From NCBI GenBank assembly GCA_003344405.1, contig NOWV01000102.1:124001-188000 (forward strand): 64,000 bases of DNA. Reading direction: 5' to 3'. How positions within the stretch are numbered: the first letter of the stretch is position 1; each line of letters opens with the position of its first letter. Shown piece by piece: positions 12,601 through 22,514 of the stretch. The notes under the pieces are model-generated. The model did not search any database. It was not told the DNA's origin and saw only the letters and a list, made by a program, of their open reading frames with translations. Position numbers and translations under genes: made by a program. The stretch comes from Trichoplax sp. H2 (taxonomy: Eukaryota > Placozoa > Uniplacotomia > Trichoplacea).

Positions 12601-15600
12601 AAATATTTGATTCCAATTTTAGAGTATCCTAATCTGTATACTTTGCAATTTATAAGGTGGTAATTGTTTAACATCCATGGTTGCTACCATATCAAGTGAT
12701 ATGCATAATTTAATGGAAACTATGTCGACTTTTCGATTTTCACAACGTGTTGCTTGCATCGAAAATTATGCGAGGTAAAGACATTAGCTCTGATTTATCT
12801 CATTCATTGAGGAATAATGTAGACTACTGCTGTATAATTGGGCTTGTATTGAATATTATTTTAATCGAACGGTTGTTAATTGTAATGAATTAATACTGGT
12901 AGCTAAGGTACTTATAAATGGTGGGTAATAATTTATAGAATATTCACTGAAGTAGTATTTACTCACTTCATTTTAATGAATTGCACCCTGATATTATACG
13001 ACGAGGTAAAGAATTTCAGCTCTGTTTCCTTCCATTCCTTGACGAGTAATATAGTCTATTACCATAAAATGGGGCTACATATTGAACATTGCACGAATCG
13101 AACGGTTGTTGACTGTAATAAATTAGTTTCGATAGAAAGCGTTCTTCCAATCGATGCATAATAATTTACTCCGAATTCATAAAAGTAGTATTTATTTACT
13201 CCATCTTATTGAAGTTATAATTACTTTTGCTGTATACTAAATGTCGCCAGTACTACATCCTAGATTTAATAGGTAAAGAATAGCATTCGTCCTGCGGATA
13301 AGCGAAAGAGCTAGAAAGATAGAGTTTTATTCGCTTCGAACCGATACATAATTTACTTGACGGTCGTTAAAGTAGTATATACTTCATTTTATTAGAGTTA
13401 TAATTTCTTTTATTGTATGGTGGATGTTAGTAGTATTGTATCCTAGCTTTGACACGTAAACGATGGCGTTAGCCCTATAGATATGTATAAGAGCTAGAAA
13501 GATAGTTTTATTAGCATAAATTAAACACGAATTTCTTATATACCGCTATGTTGTTAAGATTTCATGTTTTGTAAAGTGATTAGTTATTACAAATGCATTT
13601 ACGAGAAAATTTTAGTAATTTTAAGGGATGTTATTATAATTTTAGATAAAAATTGTTCATGAAAAGGCATTTCTTACTTGTTAATAATATAGACGAAATA
13701 AAGAATTAAACGATAAAACTATTATAAAGAAACTAAAGGAGAGAATAGTTCAACTTGAAGCTCACTTAATTTCTGGTGAAAGTGAGGTAATGTAATTTAT
13801 GTTTTTCGTTTTACAATAATTGATCCATAGTATTAAACAGAAAATTAACATAACTAACTTTTATTTATAGCCATTGACGAGGTATTTTATGTATTAATTC
13901 TTATTATTAAATGATGATATTACCTAGAATGAACAAAAATTAGGAAATTCTAGTCGTAAGCTTGATCTAGTGGATAAAAGAGATTGTGCAGAAATCGTTC
14001 ACGCTTTTATAGCCGGAAAAGTAAACGATCCAATTAAAGCAGGTAGAACCCTTTAATAACGCAAGTTTTAACACAGTATCTTGTAAAGTAGGATTTAATG
14101 CCTGGTTTGTATCTTAATTAAATTTAAATTTTGGTATCTTCTAGGTGTAAATAGTATCGAAATGTTTAGAGAATGCTTCGTGATTTTTCGGGCTATTATT
14201 ACTCAGAACAACATCAACCCTGAAGGATTCGAAAGGACAGGACAATCGAATGGTAATTTTCATTTAGTTATTGCAAGATTTCGCGAAAGAAAGAGTTTTA
14301 ATATAATTAATATTGTACGATGAACGAAATTCATTCTATTTCTCAGTTTTCTACTTGTATATAATCACTAGATTCCATTTGGTCACGGGAGAATGATCGC
14401 AAAAGGAATAAATCGACTCCATCGAGTAAATTTGTTACTATGAACGATAACCGACAATCTTATGATATAGACAATGATGATCAACAGCTTCGTTATCATT
14501 ATTTAGCCCATCAGAGCAATACTAGTAGTCCAAGTAAATTAGCAAATAGTCCGGTTAAACAAATCTATAATAGCAAATATCAGGGGTTTAACCGATCCGA
14601 TAATTTATTGAAATCACCATCCAAAAAGCATAAAAGAAGTAAAACTTCAACCAATTCCATGTCGTCATCGACCAAGTCTACTCCTGCAGTAAATAAAAGT
14701 GCTACCTTTATAACCAAAGAAGAGAGTAACGTAAAACATCGAAAAAGCAAATCGACTTCTAATATCGCAATATCATCATTAACAAACGAGTCTAAAGATA
14801 GGAAACTACCTGCTTCTCAAGGTCGTCAAGGAATGTTAAATCAGTCAAGGTACTTTTTGATAAAGTAGTGGATGGATTTCTACGGCTATAGAACATTAGT
14901 AATACACGCGTGTAATAGTTAGCACTGCATCATAGAAGATATTCATTGTAGATTTCATTTTCTATCATAATTTAGCTCTCAATATGATCCCCCAAATTCC
15001 ATGAATAACGTAGAAAATGAAGGTTTATTACAACAGAAACGGTTATTTCGAGATGATGAAATTGGTCCAGTAATTCAAGAATTAACATTCATACAACAGG
15101 AATTGAGGTTGGTTGCTCTAACAATATTTTCTGCCGCTTGTAATAGAAAATAAATTTCATTATTCTAAAGTAGAGTATATCCTAAACTTCTTCTATCGTA
15201 TTGATCGTCGTGTTTGAATGGTCATGATAGACGAAATGCCTTAACACTTGAAGACCAGCTAGCAGAACAACATGCTGAAATATTAAGATTAAAGCGTCGT
15301 AATGTCAACAACGAAATTATTGCTCGAGAGAAATTAGTGGAGAAGCAAATAAAAAATAAACTGGTAAATAAAGGATCTATTATTTGAGCCATCAAAGCAA
15401 ACGCAGAGTTGAAGTTATTTGTAGTCTCTATGCCATTTTATTAATATTATTCGATGATAGGGTAGTGAAGCACGATTTAAATATATCTTGGATTTTATAA
15501 ATGATTTTACTAGGATCGCACCGAAGTTCGACTTTCTCAGGTATCGCAGCAGCTAAAGCAACTTCTTGTAAATAAAAGTTCTCATGATGATCCTGATTAT

Positions 15601-17023
15601 CGAACTCCAACCTCACATGGAACGATAATTTCACCAGAGTCTAGTATGAAACAGTATGGAATCTCTGTAAGACTACAGAATCCAAATAAAGCTAAGGATC
15701 AATTAGCAGCACAAGCAAACAAAACACCAACATCAACGGAAGAAAGTTCAAGATATTCCCATGAAATGGTAAATAATTTCTTCTTAAATCAATTTAAGCT
15801 AGGATAGACCATGCTTCATTTTTTGCGTATTAAACATAATTTTATTCTCTTTCTAACGGATAGAAATTAAATTCAACGGAGACATTGAATGGAGATGAAA
15901 ATCAACAAAAGTTAATAGCTAAGGAGGAATCAACCAGGCAAAAATTGTTAGCTTTTAAAGCTCAGTTACGTGATAATCGAAAAAATTCAACTAGCCGAAG
16001 TACATCAGCGCCTCGCGAATTTACTAAACAGTATGATATGAATACGAGTAGTGGCGTTCAATCGGCTCCAGGAAGTAGTTGGAATACGGATGTTGAAAAT
16101 AAGGCTGCATCGGATTCATTTTCCAAAGTTTTTACTATGCCAACCTATGGCCCAGCAGCTTTCGCTATGGATCCTACTAATAGTATCAAAACTCAGTCTT
16201 CTAATGCAAGTACATCCATTATGACCAACACTAGCAATGCCACAAGTAGCCCAGATTATGTCACGCCGACAAAGCCGATGGAATCCATGAAGGTACATAG
16301 ATACACCAATGATATTCATCGTTATTATGACTATCTAGGACTAAAATATTGCATACCATATAGAGAAAAAAGAATTTAGGTTTTCTTTGATCTTATGGTG
16401 TACCATAAGAGAGAAATAGATGAAGCAGCAAGATATAAATGTTAATGTTATTTTTCAATATTAAATCTTAGCAACAACCGACGAAACCAACCTATGGAAA
16501 ACGTGGTTATAATCCTAAAAGTGTATTTAGTATCTCCAATACCCTATCGGAATATCCTTCCACTCCAGAAAATGAAACGATAACATCACCTAATGTGGGC
16601 CTTCATCATCATAAAGCAGTTAATGAAAATCATTCCTTGGCAGAGTCTAGCTACCAGACTACTTCATCCAGCCAGATAGTCATGGACAGAAGGCAAAAAA
16701 TTGACACATCAACTGGCAAGCAAGAACAAACATCTCCAGTAGGCATTAATATTAGTCCAAAAATGTTTAAGAAATCAACGCCTTCGCATGCTAATATACC
16801 TAAAAAGTCAATAATAGGCCCTGAAAAATTTACTGTACAAAGTATTAGTAATGATGTCATTGCTGATACAGAACGAGAAAATTCTTATTCGTCTGCAGTA
16901 CGAAAGCAAAAAGACCGAATTGCCAAGATTCGAGCTGCCATGAAGGCTGCAACGGTTATACAACGAGCTTGGAGGAGTTACAAACTTCGTCGTGGTAGAA
17001 AATTGCCTACTAAGCGAATATAA
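9602..17023 (+). CDS. KIF6-like: KIF6-like kinesin with N-terminal motor, coiled coil and C-terminal IQ motif (1146 aa)
   Basis: Fourteen exons: 9602-10102, 11341-11555, 12139-12336, 12455-12567, 12657-12774, 13693-13786, 13928-14042, 14145-14252, 14372-14849, 14976-15107, 15231-15363, 15514-15768, 15864-16292 and 16472-17023; the sum is 3441 nt, a multiple of three. The motor is N-terminal: P-loop GQTGSGKT (residues 92-99), switch I NHNSSRSH preceded by IAETPMN, switch [10 protein letters not shown], then [15 protein letters not shown] and [13 protein letters not shown] point to the KIF6 branch of the KIF6/KIF9 family rather than KIF9. A neck/coiled-coil segment follows (13693 onward), then a long Ser/Asn/Lys-rich tail and, just before the stop, an IQ-type motif ([17 protein letters not shown]), a likely calmodulin-binding helix. 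Family knowledge: plus-end motors of cilia and flagella. Odd: loop 12 of the motor is expanded by about 35-40 residues, and the protein is longer than human KIF6. Confidence 0.9.
12771..13560 (+). repeat. Tandem degenerate repeats in a kinesin intron, first unit overlapping the splice donor
   Basis: Two kinds of unit lie in the 918-base intron 12775-13692. The first begins at the exon 5 donor (GCGAGGTAAAG, 12770-12780) and recurs at about 13001 (ACGAGGTAAAG), sharing AGCTCTG and TCGAACGGTTGTT with a spacing near 230 bases. The second, from about 13200 and again from about 13385, shares TTATTGAAGTTATAATT / TTAGAGTTATAATT and AAGAGCTAGAAAGATAG. A 61-codon open frame at 12976-13161 is a by-product of these repeats. 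Confidence 0.7.
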
Positions 17024-17900
17024 TCATCGGCTCTCTCTCTCTCTAGCAAAGTTGAAATGGCACTCTCTTGCTTTCCAATAGCGCTAGATGCTTTCCCAGT
17101 TTGGACTACGTCCAGTCCGATGTTCATAGTGCCCTTTCTAATTCAGAATAACAAAGTAAATATTATGTCTGCAACGCAAATGTAAAGATAGGCAGGAATA
17201 CAGCAGAAGAAAAAAATCGAGCTATAATGAAGATTATGTCTGTTAAAGGAGAGATTGACCAAGTTGCTAATTTTATCGTGCTAAAAAACTTGTCTATATT
17301 GTAACGCCATCATCATCTATTTCTCTAGAACTAGCTAATGTAAATTGATAGTTAAATGCTTTCATTTTGGTTGAGACCATATGATTTTTAGAACATAATT
17401 CAGGCCCGTAGTGTTGAATTTTATGCCTATAATACAAATGTAAGATAGAAGGAAATAGAAGAAAAACAAATCGAGCTATAATGAAGATGATATCTGTTAA
17501 ACGAGATTGACCAAGTTACCAATTTTATCCTTGTTCGACTACTTGTCTATATATCGTTGCAACGGAATCAAATCTCTTTCTACAACTAGCGAATATAAAT
17601 TTGCGCGTAAATCCATCGATTTTGTCTTATACGATATGACTTTTAGTGCTTAATGTAGGTGCATAGTTGTTGGAAATGTTATACTCAATATGACTATGGT
17701 AGCCAATGTAAATTTACGCGTAAATTCGTCAATTTGAAGGCACACAACATCATTTTTAGAGCGTAATATTGGTAGGTAGTTTTACAAAAGTTGAATAGAA
17801 CTAGCTAATGCAAATTTAGGCGTCAATTTGTAGATTTCAATTCACACAGTCTGATTTTGGATACGTAAAATGCCGTCAAAATTTTATGTTCAATAGGTGG
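17024..17900 (+). repeat. Degenerate tandem repeats downstream of the kinesin gene
   Basis: After a short (CT)n run (about 17032-17044), a block of about 255 bases recurs: AATCGAGCTATAATGAAGAT occurs at about 17216 and again at about 17469, each followed by a TCTGTTAAA block and GATTGACCAAGTT. Within it a module of about 75-80 bases beginning AACTAGC(T/G)AAT or GCCAATGT and containing AAATTTACGCGTAAAT-like text recurs near 17328, 17583, 17699 and 17804. No coding potential is seen. Confidence 0.7.
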
Positions 17901-18899
17901 AATACCTTTATTATTTTCATTTGTGTGTGTGTATATGAATATGTTGATCAGCGGCAACCAGTTTTTTTCTAGTGGTTTGATAATTACAATTGCCGTGTAA
18001 ATTGACTTAATATCATCTACTACGATATTGTTGGAAGTGATGGCCAATGTTACTACCTCTGGAAATAATTTTTTATTTGGTTTTTCGAACGGTCTGAGAA
18101 TAAAAGATTTATTTGAAACTTGTATTCAAAGTTGACCTTCTTTAATTTGGCTTATGAAGAACTCTAGAATACTTGTTAGCCTATAGTGAATGTCCATTTT
18201 GCATGATTTTACACTTTAACGTTGAAAATGATGCGGTTTTATTTCCATATCCATCCAGTTTGCAGAAAATGAATATTCTCTTTCGAGAACTTACACTTAA
18301 TCCTTTTCTGCCAATATCTGATCGTTTGCTAAGCCATAGGGAGATTTATAGTTTAGTATTTATAACTAGATGAGTCAGCGAATTATTAACAGAAAAGGTG
18401 GAAATATTTGAATACCGTAGCCATTCCTGATCCAACTATTTTTGGAATGAAAAGTTGGAAGCTCGACGGAGAAAGTACTGCAATTCACGTAGCCTACGAA
18501 TTTCAACGGGGCCGTCATGATAAGTTCTGTCCAGATAGTATTGAAAAGATTGATCGTTATACAGTTTTCTCTTTGGAAGGTTTAAGCTACTGCGGTGTGG
18601 GGAAGAAACGCATCTTCCTCTATGATTTTAATTTTCAAATGACATGCGTCTACCCTTAAAATATTCAGCTTTTTGAAAATTATGGTACTGTCTGTAGCCA
18701 ATTTCAGTAGCAATCACGATCAATTTAAGGGTAATAAGATACTATTACTAAATAACGTTTGACTACCAAATTCTCTCATGAATTACACATAAGGATATCA
18801 AACTGTCTTATTAGTCTTGATAGAGACAGTTGAATCAATCTGCAATGCATTCTCTTGGAAGGTTACTTAAATATCTAATATCTCTGCACAAAGTGATAT
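17901..18899. other. Non-coding stretch with two short open frames of unknown meaning
   Basis: A frame at 18408-18659 (83 codons, contains WKLDGESTAIHVAYEFQRG and GVGKKRIFLYDFNF) and one at 18173-18373 (66 codons) are open but match no family I recognise. They have no clear splice partners or good start context. The stretch has ordinary single-copy composition between two repeat blocks. I see no RNA gene. The first frame could be a decayed exon or a small lineage-specific gene, so it is noted here but not called as a CDS. Confidence 0.35.
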
Positions 18900-19905
18900 G
18901 GATGCTTGTTGCTAACAGTACCAATTGATGCAATCATACGAAGTTTTAGCAAGAAATCCATGAGCAAATCTGCATCGAATAGTGTCTCTAGTAGAAGCAT
19001 ACGTTTATGTAATTAAGCGAAACTTGAACGAGAAAAACAAGGGCAAATCTGTTTATTCTTTTGCATCTGTTACAAGTATTGGCTTAGGCGTATGCAATAA
19101 AATATAGTTTGAAAAAGAAAATCTATAGCAGATCTACCTATGCATTTCTTGTTCAAACCTCATTTTATTGCATACGCGTAAATCAATACTTATAGCGAAA
19201 ACAAAACAAACGATATGTAGATTTGCCCTTTCATTTCTTGTTCAAGTTTCACTTTTTATTGCATAAGTGTAAATCAGTACTTTCAACAGAAACAAAATGA
19301 CTGGTAGATTTGCCTTGTATTTCTTAAGTTTCACTTTTTATTGCATATGCGTAAATCAATACTTTTGAACAGAAACAAAATGGCATCCAAATTTGCCCTT
19401 GCATTTCTTGTCTCAGCTTGACTTTATCGCATAAATCAGTGCTTCTACAAGCTCGAAACAAACCAAAATTAGATGTAGATACACCTGTTGATAGTTTGGC
19501 TCTGGTATTTGTTACTCAAACTTGACTTTATTGCATCAATCAGTGCTTCTACTAGAAATAAGATTGGATGCAGATTTGCCTATGGATATCTTGCTCAAAC
19601 TTCATTTGGCTACGTCAATCAATCAATACTTACTTCTACGGGGAACAAAACGGCCTGCAGATCTGCGTGTAACCTTGCATCTGGTATGAGTACTGATTGC
19701 TGCAATTAAGAAAAGTTTGAGCAAGAAATGCATGGGCAAATTTGCATGTCATCTTGTTTCTGGTAGAAGTGATGATACCGATTACGACAAGCAAGTTGGA
19801 ACAAGAAATGTATAGGCAAATCTGCATCGAGTCTTGTTTCTGCTAGAAGTACTGATTGATGCATAAGTGAAGTTTGAAAGGGAAATCTAAATGTCATTCA
19901 CGTCT
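18900..19905. repeat. Old dispersed array of about 95-base units that switches orientation twice
   Basis: Units share AGCAAGAAAT-CATG-GGCAAAT-TGCAT-TTGTTTCT-GTAGAAGTACTGATTGATGCAAT in the plus orientation (18945-19090 and 19705-19890). Between about 19100 and 19660 the same unit runs as its reverse complement (GCATTTCTTG, ATTTGCC, ATTGCATA-GCGTAAATCAGTACTT). At least ten recognisable copies are present with much divergence. The core AACAAGAAATG-GGCAAATCTGCA is also the core of the younger 78-base array that starts about 300 bases downstream. Confidence 0.75.
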
Positions 19906-20204
19906 CATTTTATGGATGGTAGTGAAGGTGGGATCAACAGTAACGTCCGACTCCTACAGTTTATCTAATCTTTAAGTCAAGATTGCAACAGAGCAGTAGG
20001 CAATGTGTCTTTGCGATCCAACTCTTACTATTACTGATGTCTGCTCTAGAACTACAGTAGGTAGAAAAGTGACCACTCAATATGCTTTGGACAAGGCATT
20101 TTCATCGACTTTCCATGATTATGATTGAATGGCGACGAGTCGATCCTCTCATATTATCGACAGTAAGAGAATACTATCAAAGTCTATCAAAATTGCAGCA
20201 GTGG

Positions 20205-21745
20205 GATATGACTGTTGAGCAGTAAAGTTAGAACAAGAAATGCTGTGGCAAATCCGCGGGGAATTTATAACTGTTGAAAGTATGGATTTTACACGTAGGT
20301 AATCAAGTCAACAAGAAATGCTGTGGCCAATCTGCAGGGAATTTAATACCGTTGAAAGAATGGATTTTATACGTAGGTAATCAAAGCAACAAGAAGTGCA
20401 AGATCACATCTGTAGGGAATTTATTAGTGTTGAAAGTATGGATTTTACACTTAGGCAATCAAGGCAGCAAGAAATGCTCAGGCAAATCTGCAGGGAATTT
20501 GTTACTGTTGAAAGCATGGATTTTACTTGTAGGTAATCAGAGCAAGAAGAATTGCTCTGGCAAACCTGCAGGGGCTTTGTTACTGAATCAAAGCACCAAG
20601 AAATGCTCTAGCAAATCTGCAGGGAATTTGTTACTGTTGAAAGTAGGGATTTTACACGTAGGTAATCAGAGCAACAAGAAATGCTCTGGCAAATCTGCAG
20701 GGACTTTGTTACTGAATTAAAGCACCAAGAAATGCTCTAGCAAATCTGCAGGGAATTTGTTACTGTTGAAAGTAGGGATTTTACACGTAGGTAATCAGGG
20801 CAACAAGAAATGCTCTGGTATATCTGCAGGGAATTTGTTACTGTTGAAAGCATGGATTTTACACGTAGGTAATCAGAGCAAGAAGAAATGCTCTGGCAAA
20901 TTTGCAGGGACTTTGTTACTGAATTAAAGCACCAAGAAATGCTCTAGCCAATCTGCAGGGAATTTGTTACTGTTGAAAGTAGGGATTTTACATGTAGGTA
21001 ATCAGAGCAACAAGAAATGCTGTGGCCAATCTGTAGGGAATTTGTTACTGTTGAAAGTATGGATTTTACATGTAGGTAATCAGAGCAACAAGAAATGCTC
21101 TGGCAAATCTGTAGGGAATTTGTTACTGTTGAAAGCATAGATTTCACACGTAGGTAATCAGAGCAACAAGAAATGCTGTGGCCAATCTGCAGGGAATTTG
21201 TTACTGTTGAAAGTATGGATTTTACACGTCGGTAATCAAAGCAACAAGAAGTGCAAGATCACATCTGTAGGGAATTTGTTACTGTTGAAAGTATGGATTT
21301 TACATGTCGGTAATCAGAGCAAGAAGAAGTGCAAGATCACATCTGTAGGGAATTTGTTACTGTTGAAAGTATGGATTTTACATGTAGGTAATCAGAGCAA
21401 GAAGAAGTGCAATGGCCAATCTGCAGGGAATTTGTTACTGTTGAAAGTATAAATTTTACATGTAGGTAATCAGAGCAAGAAGAAGTGCAATGGCCAATCT
21501 GCAGGGAATTTGTTACTGTTGAAAGTATAAATTTTACATGTAGGTAATCAGAGCAAGAAGAAGTGCAATGGCCAATCTGCAGGGAATTTGTTACTGTTGA
21601 AAGTATAAATTTTACATGTAGGTAATCAGAGCAAGAAGAAGTGCAATGGCCAATCTGCAGGGAATTTGTTACTGTTGAAAGTATAAATTTTACATGTAGG
21701 TAATCAAAGCAACAAGAAGTGCAATGGCCGATCTGCATGCCCTGT
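20205..21745 (+). repeat. 78-base tandem satellite array, about 20 copies
   Basis: The unit reads GCAACAAGAAATGCTCTGGC / AAATCTGCAGGGAATTTGTT / ACTGTTGAAAGTATGGATTT / TACACGTAGGTAATCAGA with small differences. Successive starts at 21397, 21475, 21553 and 21631 show an exact 78-base period. Because 78 is a multiple of three and the unit lacks stops in some frames, it yields repetitive open frames on both strands, which should not be read as proteins. Three copies (near 20570, 20700 and 20920) carry TTACTGAAT(C/T)AAAGCACC, lack about half the unit, and alternate with full units, giving a higher-order pattern. The last four or five copies (GCAAGAAGAAGTGCAATGGC type) are almost identical to each other, indicating recent amplification at the downstream end. 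Confidence 0.9.
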
Positions 21746-22490
21746 TGTGTCTAGTACAAGAACTGATGGGCATAATCGACGATGGCAGCTTGAGCAAGAA
21801 ACGCATAAGCAAATGGGCATGCTTGCAATTGGTGCCGTAGGATTGGTTGGTGTCAAGTAGCAAGCGTCAGCTTCACGCTTGTGACTGGCACTGATGGTGT
21901 GAAAAGTGTGTCATGTTTGCAGTGAAGCGTTGCGTGTGTCAGCCTCTTCAGCTCAGTGCAGCACCGTTACGAGTGGCTACTGTAGTGTTCATGTTGCACT
22001 GCACTACTCTACTGATTGTATAGTGTTCAGTGTAGTCGAGTGGAATGGAGAGGCAAGCCCTAAAATACCTACCTCGTATAGTCCCATTGGCGTTGTCTTT
22101 CCTGCCTACTGTCTGTCCGTATAGTTGTACCACGTCCAGTAGAGGTAGGTGACCCAAAGTGTGGATGACCAACAACGCTGGTGAGGCGTGGATGGTGATA
22201 TCGCAGGTGACAGTCCTTTGACGACGGATGGATGGCTAATTGGACGGCACTCATCCATAGCCATCATGGGACGGGATGAGATTGGATAGCAGCTCAGTGA
22301 AAGGCAGCCATGAGAGTAATGGAGACCGCTGCTGGCCACTGGAAATTCCCCCAATTGGCTTGCTAATGATCATCGTATTAACATTTTCTACCTCTTGATT
22401 CCGTCCAAATTACTTGACTAATCAAAGCCTACTCTTGTCTGGCCATTCATACCCTTTAGCCATCCGTAGACAACATTGTAAAGTATTGCA
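21746..22490. other. Non-coding, less AT-rich stretch upstream of the CLK gene
   Basis: The first 100 bases continue as a decayed copy of the upstream repeat (GAGCAAGAAACGCATAAGCA at about 21794). From 21840 to 22360 the sequence is clearly less AT-rich than its surroundings, with several GTGT/CACT-rich runs. Open frames occur on both strands without recognisable domains. It may include the promoter or 5' untranslated region of the CLK gene, but no core promoter element can be assigned. Confidence 0.4.
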
Positions 22491-22513
22491 AGAGAGAGAG
22501 AGAGAAAAAAAAA
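22491..22513 (+). repeat. (GA)n and poly-A tract directly before the CLK start codon
   Basis: A GAGAGAGAGAGAGA run followed by eleven A residues ends two bases before the ATG at 22515. It would lie in the 5' untranslated region. A GA-rich leader may act as an initiation element or simply be a slippage-prone microsatellite. Confidence 0.7.
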
Positions 22514-22514
22514 A

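Noticed and set aside
20274-20720. 148-codon and similar repetitive open frames across 20.2-21.7 kb on both strands
   Set aside because: They arise because the satellite period (78) is a multiple of three. Frames are open on both strands with the same period, there is no start context or domain, and half-deleted units interrupt them.
21906-22124. Several overlapping 60-80 codon frames at 21.9-22.4 kb
   Set aside because: Frames overlap on both strands, contain no recognisable domain and have no splice partners. The less AT-rich composition alone lengthens random open frames.
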